A stretch of DNA of 49,579 nt, from the NCBI GenBank assembly GCA_046350295.1, contig JAXMAR010000052.1:1-49579 (forward strand). Direction: 5' to 3'. This DNA comes from JAXMAR01 sp046350295 (GTDB lineage: Bacteria > Planctomycetota > Planctomycetia > Gemmatales > Gemmataceae). The first letter of the stretch is position 1. Each line of letters opens with the position of its first letter. Positions 33,182 to 41,549 of this stretch are shown piece by piece. The position numbers and the translations under genes are program-made. The notes below the pieces were generated by a model. That model ran no database searches, was not told the origin of the DNA, and saw only the letters and a list, made by a program, of their open reading frames with translations.

Positions 33182-36100
33182 TCAGTCCGCGTGCACGATC
33201 TCGAAGTGCGCCTTCGAGCCTGTCGCCTTGCGCACCGCCAGACGCAGGTTTTCCGATCCCGCCACAACGGCCCGCACTGTGATGCGATGCCGCCCCGGGG
33301 TCAAGTTGACGACGGATTTCCCCGCGCTCTCCGACTGGTTCTCGTCGACCCACAGAGTGGTCTCCTTCGGTCCCGCCAGATCGAGCTCGACGGCGCCGGG
33401 CTGGAGGACGTTGATCTCGCCTTGCAGGTAGACCACGGCGCCGGGGCCCTTCTTGATCTCGGCCAGCGGATAATCGCCGCCGACCTTCGCGTAGACGTTC
33501 TCCCACGCTTCCGGTCCGACGCCGAGGACCATGTCGCGCAACACGTCGCGGTTGGGGACGCCTTCCTTGAGCGCCGTCGCCACGTCGCGCAGCCGCTTCC
33601 AGCGCTGGATGGTGTCGATGCGGTCGCGCTTGAGCTCGGGCGCCTTGCCCAACTCGGAGACGAAGCGGATCAGGTCGAGCAGCTCGTTCCTGGTCAGGAT
33701 GCGCGTGATCCCTTCCGGCATGAGTGACTTGCCGGCGATCTCGGTGTCGATGTCGTCGATGGGAATTCGGGTGATCTTCCCGGTCGCGTCCTTGAGGGCG
33801 ACGATGTTCTTGTTGCGCTCCACGACAACGCCCATCACCACGTGCCCGGAGGCCGTGCTGATCACCTTGGTCAGATACTCCTCCTTGATCGAGGCGCTGG
33901 GATCGAGGATCGACTGGACGACGTATTCGACCGGCGAGGAGCTGCCGATGGGCCCGAGGTCGGGGCCGATATTGCCGCCTGCCTTGTTGATGCTGTGGCA
34001 CTTGAAGCAGCCGACGTCGGCGCGGCGAAAGATGGCCTCGCCGCGGCCGGCGTCGCCATGCTTCATCGCCTCCATGGAGAGCGTCTTGATCTCGGCGGCG
34101 GTGGGCAGCTTCGGCGAGGCGTCGAGCCCGGCGAACTTGCTGACGACGGCGCCGAGGGCCGGGTCGTTCTTGCCCGCCATGAACATGGCACGCAGGATGC
34201 GCTTGGCGCTATCGACCGAGACCGTTTCCTTCTCGAGAGCGGCGGCGAGCGTCTCGGGGCCTTTCTTGCGGACGAGATACGCCTCGACGACCCCTGACGG
34301 ATCATCGGTTTCCTTGGACGCGGCGAGCGCCTTGGCGGCGGCAATGGCGCCGGCGTTCAGGTCGACCTGGCCGAGGGCAATGGCGGCACGGAAACGGACG
34401 GCGGTCGGGACGCTTGGCTCGGTGAGTTGCACGAGCGTCTTCTTGCTGTCCGGATCAGCGAGGGTCGCGAGGGCGTCGATGGCGGCGTCCCGCGCTTCGG
34501 CTTTCAGCATGGCGTTGAGGGCGAGCTTGCGCAGCTCGGGTCCCGCGTCTTTCACCTTCCACGCGGCGGTGAGGCGGATGGCGGAAGGCAGGAGCGCGGC
34601 GTCGGAATCGCTCAGGACGTTCAGGAGCGACGCCAGCTCGACCTTGGGCTGCACGCGGCGCTGGTTGGCGGCGTCGGCGAGCCAATCCAGAACTTCGCGG
34701 CGCAGCTTGGGCGCGTAGGCGTCCTTCTTAAGCGCCTTCGCCCAGATCGCCTGCAACTCCTTCGGGCCGCCATGCCTGGTTACCGTCTCGATCAGGATCG
34801 GGGCGCGCTCGGCGGGCAGCTTGCCCGAGTCGAGCATCTTGAGGATGGAGGCGGCGATGTTGCCGCGGTCCAGCTTGCCGGAGCCGAGGCGGCGTTCGAG
34901 CGTCGCCAGCGTCTCGTTGAAGACGTAGCGCAGGGCCTCGTCATCGGGATGGGCCAGCAGTTCGACCGCGATCGCCAGCGCCTCCTCGCCGCGGAAGAAG
35001 CTGAGGGCCCGGATCGCCTGCAGACGGACGCTCGAATGGCTGTCGTTGATCTGCGTCCGCAAGAGGTCGAGCGGATTCTTGACGAGGTCGCGCTGGTAGC
35101 ACAGGACGCGGGTCGCGGCGGCGCGGGCGCGATGATCGGGCGAGCGCAGCATCCGCTTGAGCAGGCTGTCGTCGACCACATTGTGATATTGCTGAATCCA
35201 GAGCGCCTCGAGCATCTGGTGCTCGTAGTCCTTATCCTTCTCGTCGAGCGTCGTGATCCACTTGCGGGCCGCGGCGACGACCTTGTCGCTGTCCCGGCCG
35301 CCCAGCTCGATGCGGGTGCGGTAGCGGACGCGGTCTTCCGGGCTCTTGAGGAGATCGAGCAGCTTCTCGATCGGCTCGCCCGCGATCTTCGGGTCACGCA
35401 GGAGCGGCCGGCCTTCGTAGGTGATGCGGTAGATGCGGCCGTGTTCGTGGTCGCGGCTCGGATCGCGGAGGTTGTGCTGCATGTGACCGATGATCGGGTT
35501 GTGCCAGTCGAGGAAGTAGATGGCGCCGTCCGGGCCGATGCGGAGGTCGGCGGGGCGGAAGTTCGGGTCCGAGGAGGAGATGATCGGCTCGGCCTCGACG
35601 GCCTGGAGGCTGGTGGTGTTCTCCTTGAACTTGTACTGAAGGATGCCGAGGAAGCCGATGACGTTCGGTACCAGCAGGTTGCCCTGCATCTCGTCGGGGA
35701 AGTGCCGGCTGCTCATGATTTCCAGGCCGGGGCAGGGGCGGGTCTTCTGTTTGTAGACCTGCGGCGGATGCGGATGGCCGGCGGGGAAATCGACCTGCCC
35801 GGAGAAGAGGGCGCCGTGGTACGGGTTGGCGCCGGTGCCGTCGATGACGACGTCCTGCCCCCAGCGGTCGAAGACGTGCCCGTGCGGGTTGGCGAAGCCG
35901 TAGGCGACGTAGGTCTCGAACTTGAAGGTGCGCGGCTCGAAGCGATAGACGCCGGCGTTGACGCGGCGGGCCGGCGGGCCCCAGGGGGTCTCGACCTGCG
36001 TGTGGTGGAACGTGCCTTCCTGAAAATAGAGGGCGCCGCCCGGATCGAGGACGAAGCTGTTGGCGGTGTGGTGCGTGTCGGCCGAGTCGATACCGGAGAC

Positions 36101-37486
36101 GAGGATCTCGCGCTTGTCGGCCTTGCCGTCGCCGTCGGTATCGCGGAGGAAGACGACGTCGGGGGCCTGGGCGACGATGATGCCGTCCTTGTAGAACTCG
36201 AAGCCGGTGGGGCAGTGGAGGTTGTCGGCGAAGACGGTCATCTTGTCGGCTTTGCCGTCGCCGTTGGTGTCCTCGAAGATGAGGATCTTGTCGTTCATGG
36301 GCTGGCCGGGGGTCCAGTGGGGATAGGTGGGCCAGACGGCGACCCAGAGGCGGCCCTTGGCGTCCCACGACATCTGCACCGGCGCGACCAGTTCGGGGAA
36401 CTCCTTCTCCGAGGCGAAGAGGTTGATCTTCATCCCCTTGGCGAGGGTCATCTTCTTGATAGATTCCTCGCCGCTCAGGAAGAGGTGCTTGCCGCCGGGG
36501 AGCGGGCCGGGCTTGTTGGTGATGACGGGGATGAACGGCGGCAGGTCGGAGTCGTCGACCTTCGAGAGATCGCCATTGAGGACGCCCCAGATGCGCTTGT
36601 CGCGGTTGGCGGTCATGATGTCGAGGATTTCCATCTCGCGCTGGGCGACGACGCGGTTGGTCTGCCCGCCGACGAAGCGGAGGTCGGCCCGGCCGCCGTA
36701 GATCGAGTAGCCGTCGACGGTGCGGTAGCGGTTGAACCAGTGGAAATTGCGGTCGAGGACGGCCTCGCGGATGAGCGTCATGCGCTTCTCGGCGCGATCC
36801 ACCTTACCCCCGGCGCCGAAGAGGGCCTGGTCGATGACGGCGGCGAGTTGGCGGTCCCCCTCCGGCGTCATGTGGACGCCGTTGACCGTCAGCGGCTTCT
36901 CGGCCTTCGAGTAGAGGTTGAGCGTCGGGTTGAAGAGATCGACGAAGGTGACCTTGTTAGCCTTGGCGACCTCGGCCATGGCGACCGTGTAAAGGGCGAT
37001 ACGCTTGTTGTTGGCGGCGCCGTCGGGCAGGTTGCGGTCCTTGTGGTCCTCATGGGCGATGGGGGAGAAGAGGACGAGGCGCGGATTGCCGCGCGGGCTG
37101 TACTTCGCCTTGAGGGTCTTTTTGACGAAGGCGTCGAGGTCGCTCTTGAACTTGCCGAGGCCTGCGTCGCCGCCGAACGACTCGTTGTAGCCGAAGAAGG
37201 CGAAAACGACGTCGGTCTCGCAGCGGTTGAGCCAGTCTTCCGGGCTGCCGAAGCCGGCGGAGCGGAGGCGGAGGGTCAGCTCGTCGGCGGCGAAGCCGAG
37301 GTTGCGGATCGAGAGGTTGTGCTTGGGGAAGCGGGCATAGATGTAGGTATCGAGCCAGCCATCGTGCTGCATGCGGTCGGCCAGGGTGTTGCCGATGTAG
37401 CTGATGTGATCGCCGTGCTTGAGGACGAGCTGGGCGTCGGCGGCGGGCACAAAGGCGAGGAGGGAGAGAGTCCAAAGCCATTTCAT
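33182..37486 (-). CDS. SGNH hydrolase / PVC-type dehydrogenase / HEAT / cytochrome c protein
   Basis: A protein of 1434 residues with signal peptide MKWLWTLSLLAFVPAADA (ATG 37486). An SGNH/GDSL-like domain spans about residues 25-240 (ISYIGNTLADRMQ, FFGYNESFGG, NGVHMTPEGDRQL). The beta-propeller dehydrogenase domain of PVC bacteria follows (about 350-780): FASEKEFPELVAPVQMSWDA, EDTNGDGKADKMTVFADNLH, GPDGAIYFLDWHNPIIGHMQ. HEAT-like helical repeats cover about 790-1130. A cytochrome c domain has the heme site CFKCH near residue 1162, with ITRNELLDLIRFVSELG-like ends, and a C-terminal beta domain closes the protein. It is exported and likely periplasmic, a proposed sugar or polyol oxidoreductase. 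No electron partner gene is adjacent. Confidence 0.9.
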   Translation of the reverse strand: MKWLWTLSLLAFVPAADAQLVLKHGDHISYIGNTLADRMQHDGWLDTYIYARFPKHNLSIRNLGFAADELTLRLRSAGFGSPEDWLNRCETDVVFAFFGYNESFGGDAGLGKFKSDLDAFVKKTLKAKYSPRGNPRLVLFSPIAHEDHKDRNLPDGAANNKRIALYTVAMAEVAKANKVTFVDLFNPTLNLYSKAEKPLTVNGVHMTPEGDRQLAAVIDQALFGAGGKVDRAEKRMTLIREAVLDRNFHWFNRYRTVDGYSIYGGRADLRFVGGQTNRVVAQREMEILDIMTANRDKRIWGVLNGDLSKVDDSDLPPFIPVITNKPGPLPGGKHLFLSGEESIKKMTLAKGMKINLFASEKEFPELVAPVQMSWDAKGRLWVAVWPTYPHWTPGQPMNDKILIFEDTNGDGKADKMTVFADNLHCPTGFEFYKDGIIVAQAPDVVFLRDTDGDGKADKREILVSGIDSADTHHTANSFVLDPGGALYFQEGTFHHTQVETPWGPPARRVNAGVYRFEPRTFKFETYVAYGFANPHGHVFDRWGQDVVIDGTGANPYHGALFSGQVDFPAGHPHPPQVYKQKTRPCPGLEIMSSRHFPDEMQGNLLVPNVIGFLGILQYKFKENTTSLQAVEAEPIISSSDPNFRPADLRIGPDGAIYFLDWHNPIIGHMQHNLRDPSRDHEHGRIYRITYEGRPLLRDPKIAGEPIEKLLDLLKSPEDRVRYRTRIELGGRDSDKVVAAARKWITTLDEKDKDYEHQMLEALWIQQYHNVVDDSLLKRMLRSPDHRARAAATRVLCYQRDLVKNPLDLLRTQINDSHSSVRLQAIRALSFFRGEEALAIAVELLAHPDDEALRYVFNETLATLERRLGSGKLDRGNIAASILKMLDSGKLPAERAPILIETVTRHGGPKELQAIWAKALKKDAYAPKLRREVLDWLADAANQRRVQPKVELASLLNVLSDSDAALLPSAIRLTAAWKVKDAGPELRKLALNAMLKAEARDAAIDALATLADPDSKKTLVQLTEPSVPTAVRFRAAIALGQVDLNAGAIAAAKALAASKETDDPSGVVEAYLVRKKGPETLAAALEKETVSVDSAKRILRAMFMAGKNDPALGAVVSKFAGLDASPKLPTAAEIKTLSMEAMKHGDAGRGEAIFRRADVGCFKCHSINKAGGNIGPDLGPIGSSSPVEYVVQSILDPSASIKEEYLTKVISTASGHVVMGVVVERNKNIVALKDATGKITRIPIDDIDTEIAGKSLMPEGITRILTRNELLDLIRFVSELGKAPELKRDRIDTIQRWKRLRDVATALKEGVPNRDVLRDMVLGVGPEAWENVYAKVGGDYPLAEIKKGPGAVVYLQGEINVLQPGAVELDLAGPKETTLWVDENQSESAGKSVVNLTPGRHRITVRAVVAGSENLRLAVRKATGSKAHFEIVHAD

Positions 37487-37514
37487 GGAAGCGGGCCCTT
37501 TCAAGGATGCGACT

Positions 37515-37543
37515 GGCGAGCCGGGCGGCGTGAGCCCCGGAGG
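37515..37543. repeat. Dispersed GC-rich repeat upstream of the PVC dehydrogenase gene
   Basis: GGCGAGCCGGGCGGCGTGAG followed by CCCCGGAGG closely matches 24797-24825 (GGCGAGCCGGGTGGCGCAAG then CCCCCGGAGG). It lies 28 bases before the dehydrogenase start, in the leader. Short hairpins of this kind appear between many planctomycete genes. The function is unknown. Confidence 0.55.
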
Positions 37544-37725
37544 TGATGTCGGGTGTGTAGGGTTCACTATAAGCGACGGGAGGGCGGCGGGCAGGGGGGA
37601 AAACGGACGGCTGGCCGTGCTCGACGGGGCTGCCGTCCTGGCGAATGGTCCAATCGAGTTTGGAATAGACCGGTTTCGCGTTGCTTGTTATCAGCGTTTG
37701 CGAAGGTTGAGGATGGGGAGCTTAC

Positions 37726-38331
37726 GTGAAACGCCCAAACACACTTGTGCAGGTTGCCACAGTCTTCAGTTCACTGCTTCTCGCGGGCGGGTGCGTCTCG
37801 TACCAAGCCGGCCTCTTCTCGGGATGGTCAACAACGAGCGCCAAGTCGGCTGAGAGTGCAGGAACCGAACAGTCAGGGAAGGGCCGAGCCGCGGAAGAGC
37901 CTACAGTCTTTGGCACCACAAAGCGTTCAATGGATCGATTGGGGCTCGTCTCCGGCATCTCTCCTGCGGGTACCCTGATCCTCGTCAACCTTCCCGCCTT
38001 CTTCCTCGGTTTCCGGCTCGAGACGCTCGCCGGCCTGATCGCGTTCCGGGGCCTGTGGGCTCTCTATATTCACTCGAACGTCCGATTACCCATCGGTCCA
38101 CTTCGCATTCTTCTGGGCGCTCCTGAACTGCACCACTGGCATCACGACCGTGACCGGAGCGCGGGCAATTACGCGAATCTTTCTCCCCTGATGGATATGC
38201 TGTTTGGCACCTATCGCTGCCCCGACCACGAACCCGAGCGTTTTGGACTGGAGGAACCGCCACCCCAGAACTACCTGGGCCACTTGGTGCAACCTTTGCT
38301 CCCGCGCATGTTCGTTGATCGAGATAAATAA
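37726..38331 (+). CDS. Chimeric protein: lipoprotein leader joined to the C-terminal part of a sterol desaturase
   Basis: A protein of 201 residues from GTG 37726 (GGGGAG upstream). The N terminus is a lipoprotein signal ending LLLAGGC, then about 45 low-complexity residues. From about residue 75 it matches the C-terminal third of fatty-acid-hydroxylase/sterol desaturase proteins: LVNLPAFFLGFRLETLAGLI, YIHSNVRLPIGPLRILLGAP, ELHHWHHDRDRSAGNYANLS, then MDMLFGTYRCPDHEPERFGL. Only the last His cluster is present. The earlier HxxxH and HxxHH motifs and the membrane core are missing, so enzyme activity is unlikely. The parts look joined by a deletion between two genes. Confidence 0.7.
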   Translation: MKRPNTLVQVATVFSSLLLAGGCVSYQAGLFSGWSTTSAKSAESAGTEQSGKGRAAEEPTVFGTTKRSMDRLGLVSGISPAGTLILVNLPAFFLGFRLETLAGLIAFRGLWALYIHSNVRLPIGPLRILLGAPELHHWHHDRDRSAGNYANLSPLMDMLFGTYRCPDHEPERFGLEEPPPQNYLGHLVQPLLPRMFVDRDK

Positions 38332-38651
38332 GGATGCGTTGTCGGCATCGGGGGGCCAAGCCGATCGCGTTTTGTGAGGGACAAGGAACAGCGTTCGTCG
38401 GATGGGAACGACATGGTTAAGCGATGCGGGCGGAGTCGGATACTACTCTTCCCCGCTCAACGCCTCCTCCGCTCTTGTCGCAATCCCGAGCGCCGCCAGG
38501 AATTCATTGAGGCGGTCGTAGGCCGCTCCTGGTGTCACGTTGTTCGCCGGCGCTTCACGCCGACCGTGCGCCACCCAGTTGCGGTAGTCGCGGATCTGAT
38601 CGATTTGGGTGACGAGATCCGTCGAGACCCGATCTTGGGAACCGCGTGGAA

Positions 38652-39941
38652 ATAACTGCTCGAAAAACACTGCTTAGTCATTTGGCCGAATCACATAGTT
38701 CCATTCACCATGGAAACGTGAGGGAGTCAGGTTGACATCCGCGAACTCCTCGTTGCTGACTTTTCGGCCCTTTTGGTATTTGTCAGCGTCGAGTTGCGCA
38801 TGAACAATGAGCCCCGCGTCGGTCGTGGTTGAGCCGATGAGGTTTACCACGATCTCGTAGGTCTCCAGTGGCTGGCCGCGCCAATTGCGGGTCACATGGC
38901 AAAACAAGCGATGCTCGATCTTGTTCCACTTGCTCGTCCCAGGCGGAAAATGGCATACTTCGATCTCCAATCCCGTTTCGTTGCTGAGGCGTTGCAGTTC
39001 GACTTTCCAAAGTCGATTGCGGCAACTGTTGCTGCCACCGCTGTCCGCTGTGATCAGCAAGCGCTTGGCTTGCGGATGTCGCCTGCGGCCCAAGCGCTTC
39101 CACCAAGTGCGAATCGCTGCCACGGCGAACTCGGCCGTGTCGCTGCTCACGCCGACACTGACCCAAGCTTCGTTATGGGCCAGATCGTAGACGCCGTACG
39201 GAACCGCTTTACCTTTGCGCGGGTCTGGAAAGTCGTGAACATCGACTTCGCGCGGCCGGCCCTTGGGTCGCCACTCCGTCCCTGGATTCTTGAGATTTCC
39301 CAAGGTTTCCTTCTTCTTCGTATCAACCGAGATCGCCGGTTGCCCTTGTCGTTGCTGCGTCTCTACCCGGCGATTAATGTGGCGAAACTGTGCGTCGCGG
39401 TCCGGATGCGACTTCCCTTCACGCGTCTTGCGGTTGGCCTGCAAGCTGTAGCCTGCCTCTTTCAGCAGGCGTCGCACGGTGGTTGGTCCGACCGCGTGTC
39501 CCTGCGCCGTCAGCTCTTTCGCCAAACGGCGCGTGCTCTTGCAGGTCCAGCGCAAGGGCGATTGCGGATCGCCTCGGCTCTCCGGTTCGACCAGGCGTTC
39601 CAAGCTCTCCATCATGTACGGGTCGATCCGATCGATCCGCTTGCGTCCTGCTCCTGGGCGACGCTCGCGACCGCCGGGTGGCGCCGAGCCACCGTTCAGT
39701 TCACGGATGCCGCGTCGAATCGTGCTGTGCGCCAGGCCGGTCGCCGCACTGACCACGCTAATGCCGCCGCGACCCAGAGACACCGCTTCGACCGCGGCCC
39801 AACGGCGTCGCATGAACTCCGACAATTCGTCGTGAAGCCCACGATACTTACTTTCAATCCATTGAACAATGCGCGCATCCATGGTGCGCGTGATTCTCTA
39901 AGATCCCGTCAGCTGCGTCAAGGCCGTTTTCGAGCATTTAT
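38652..39941 (-). mobile_element. ISAzo13-family insertion sequence
   Basis: About 1.29 kb. The terminal inverted repeats are ATAACTGCTCGAAAA at 38652-38666 and its complement TTTTCGAGCATTTAT at 39927-39941, with one mismatch. The element splits the HEPN gene. The target duplication cannot be fixed: a TA at each end is visible, but rejoining with a 2-bp duplication shifts the frame. The exact ends may differ by a few bases. Confidence 0.85.
38674..39882 (-). CDS. ISAzo13-family transposase
   Basis: A protein of 402 residues. The N-terminal helix-turn-helix region is followed by GGRERRPGAGRKRID and PLRWTCKSTRRLAKEL, hallmarks of the ISAzo13 (Rhodopirellula-type DDE) group. The DDE domain has AISVDTKKKETLGN (first Asp), LLITADSGGSNSCRNRLWKV (second Asp), and PPGTSKWNKIEHRLFCHVTR with the catalytic Glu. 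The frame is intact, so the element may be active. It lies 8 bases inside the left inverted repeat. Confidence 0.93.
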   Translation of the reverse strand: MDARIVQWIESKYRGLHDELSEFMRRRWAAVEAVSLGRGGISVVSAATGLAHSTIRRGIRELNGGSAPPGGRERRPGAGRKRIDRIDPYMMESLERLVEPESRGDPQSPLRWTCKSTRRLAKELTAQGHAVGPTTVRRLLKEAGYSLQANRKTREGKSHPDRDAQFRHINRRVETQQRQGQPAISVDTKKKETLGNLKNPGTEWRPKGRPREVDVHDFPDPRKGKAVPYGVYDLAHNEAWVSVGVSSDTAEFAVAAIRTWWKRLGRRRHPQAKRLLITADSGGSNSCRNRLWKVELQRLSNETGLEIEVCHFPPGTSKWNKIEHRLFCHVTRNWRGQPLETYEIVVNLIGSTTTDAGLIVHAQLDADKYQKGRKVSNEEFADVNLTPSRFHGEWNYVIRPND

Positions 39942-40332
39942 TTAAGCGCAGTGCCTTGCCTCTTGAGCGGCTCCAACACTCGGCGATAGAAGCTGCCCTC
40001 CTTCACTCCGGCGAGCGCCTCCTTGGCCGCTTCCTTGAGGATTGGATCGGTGATGTCTCGCGCTTGCGGCTCAATCAGATCCAGCAAGTAATCTCGCACA
40101 CGCGACTCGAATACGGAGAAAAGGACGACGACAGCCAAGTCATCGATGGGCGCCAGGCTGACGGTCGTTTCCGCGACGATTTCCGTGGCTTCCAAAGTGC
40201 GGAAACGATCATCCTCCCAGATCGAGGCATGATCGAGGGAAGGGTCGGTCCAGTGCCGTTCACCGAGGCGCTGCATCCGCGCCAGGCTCCGTCTTGTCGC
40301 TTGATACCAGGTCCAGGCGTCGGCAAGGGTCT

Positions 40333-40878
40333 TCATCGCAGGTAGCTCATCAGAGCTTTCTCAAAAGCCTCCTGATCGAGCGGCCTGGTGTCGGGTTTGC
40401 GGCCGTGTTGCACCTGACCGGGCCAGGATCGGTCGTCGACCTCATGGGGGCCGCGCTCCAAGCCGTCAATGACCCATACGTCGCGGCCGTTATCGACGAA
40501 GCGATACAAGACGTACCTGCGCAGCTCGTCCGTGATGTCCACGCGGCCCTGCGCTCGCTCGGGGGTCGACTTCTGAGGGGGCGTGGCGGCGCCGATCGTT
40601 TTGCGAGCCTTCGGGATAATGCCGATCCATTTGCCGAAAGCATTAAGGTTCAAGCGCGGGACGAGGTAGATGCCGAGCCCGGGCTCCCGGATTTCCTCTT
40701 GACTATCCTTGATCTGAATCAGTCCGTTGGGGTCGGACTCCTTGAGCCACGTTTTGATTTGCCCGAAAAGGCGATCGACGGCATCCTGCCATTCATCGAC
40801 CGTCGCCTTGGCGGCGTACATTTCCGCCTGGTGCTTTTGCGCCTGCTCCTGCAAGAACTCTTTGAACGTCGTACTCAT
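40333..40878 (-). CDS. Partner protein of the HEPN module, unknown function
   Basis: A protein of 181 residues, starting MSTTFKEFLQEQAQKHQAEM. The first 55 residues are helical and charged (YAAKATVDEWQDAVDRLFGQ). The middle contains IYLVPRLNLNAFGKWIGIIP and the second half DITDELRRYVLYRFVDNGRD with VWVIDGL. No catalytic motif was found. Its stop overlaps the HEPN start (ATGA), so translation is coupled. The order of an upstream non-enzymatic partner and a downstream HEPN protein fits an antitoxin-toxin pair. With the HEPN gene broken, this protein may now be orphaned. Confidence 0.7.
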   Translation of the reverse strand: MSTTFKEFLQEQAQKHQAEMYAAKATVDEWQDAVDRLFGQIKTWLKESDPNGLIQIKDSQEEIREPGLGIYLVPRLNLNAFGKWIGIIPKARKTIGAATPPQKSTPERAQGRVDITDELRRYVLYRFVDNGRDVWVIDGLERGPHEVDDRSWPGQVQHGRKPDTRPLDQEAFEKALMSYLR

Positions 40879-41021
40879 GGCCTGTCCCTACATCCGAGCG
40901 GCGCCTACGGGTTTACCGGGTTCCTCGAGAAGACCGCGCCGCCCGTGCCTCTTTACTATAACCGAGCAAAGGATAGAGCGAAGGCGAAAACGGCGCCACG
41001 CCGGCCGGCGGAGAGATCACG

Positions 41022-41549
41022 ATGGACAACCCCAAGCCAAAACACCTCTTCAAAGCGGCCCGAGCGGGCGACGCGGCGAAAATCCGCGAACTGCTCGCCG
41101 CCGGCGCGCCGCTGGAGGCGACGGACCTCAACGGCTTGACGCCGGTGATGGCGGCGGCGCAGGCGGGGCAGGGTGAAGCGTTCCACACGCTGGTCGAGGC
41201 GGGCGCGAATCTGAACGCGCTGGGACTCGACCAGACCGATCTGCTCGAATGCGCCGCGGAGGGAGGGAACGCCGAGATCGTGCGTTTCCTGCTGGAGCGC
41301 GGCTTGCCGGTCGAGGGGCACTGGCAGCCGCGCAGTCTGGTGGCGCGGCGGCAGGGGCACATTACGCCGCTGATGAGCGCGGCCATCAACGGGCACGTGG
41401 AAGCGGTCCACGTGCTGCTGGCGGCGGGGGCGAATCGGGAGCGGATGGCGGAGTTCTGTCCGCCGGTTTTGGACGAGGGAGCGGAAACGGCGGCGGAGTT
41501 GGCACGCGCGATAAGTCGGAGCAGAGAGTTCTTGCTGAGGTGGGATTGA
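41022..41549 (+). CDS. Ankyrin-repeat protein
   Basis: A protein of 175 residues. About four ankyrin repeats cover it: HLFKAARAGDAAKIRELLAA, GLTPVMAAAQAGQGEAFHTL followed by VEAGANLN, DLLECAAEGGNAEIVRFLLE, and ITPLMSAAINGHVEAVHVLL followed by AAGAN. There is no signal peptide, membrane segment or fused catalytic domain. A protein-binding scaffold is the likely role. GGAGAG lies 6 bases before the ATG. Its stop abuts the stop of ribokinase on the other strand. Confidence 0.9.
   Translation: MDNPKPKHLFKAARAGDAAKIRELLAAGAPLEATDLNGLTPVMAAAQAGQGEAFHTLVEAGANLNALGLDQTDLLECAAEGGNAEIVRFLLERGLPVEGHWQPRSLVARRQGHITPLMSAAINGHVEAVHVLLAAGANRERMAEFCPPVLDEGAETAAELARAISRSREFLLRWD

Larger units (their letters stand above)
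38443..40336 (-). pseudogene. HEPN-domain gene interrupted by an ISAzo13-type element
   Basis: The N-terminal 132 residues (MKTLADAWTWYQATRRSLAR, then TTVSLAPIDDLAVVVLFSVF and ESRVRDYLLDLIEP, ending RQGTALK) end at a TAA supplied by the insertion-element terminus (39938-39940). The C-terminal part resumes at 38650 as FPRGSQDRVSTDLVTQIDQI, then RDYRNWVAHGRREAP, and stops at 38443. RNWVAH is the R-x4-H motif of HEPN ribonucleases. The joined protein of about 200 residues resembles RiboL-PSP-HEPN-like nucleases found in toxin-antitoxin and antiphage modules. The start ATG overlaps the upstream partner gene by 4 bases. The motif lies in the detached C-terminal part, so the toxin-like activity is probably lost. 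Confidence 0.8.

Noticed and set aside
34427..37546. 1039-residue open frame on the + strand opposite the PVC dehydrogenase gene
   Set aside because: It is the antisense shadow of a high-GC gene. The composition is Val/Glu/Asp/Gly-rich with no domain, and the minus-strand protein has clear domains.
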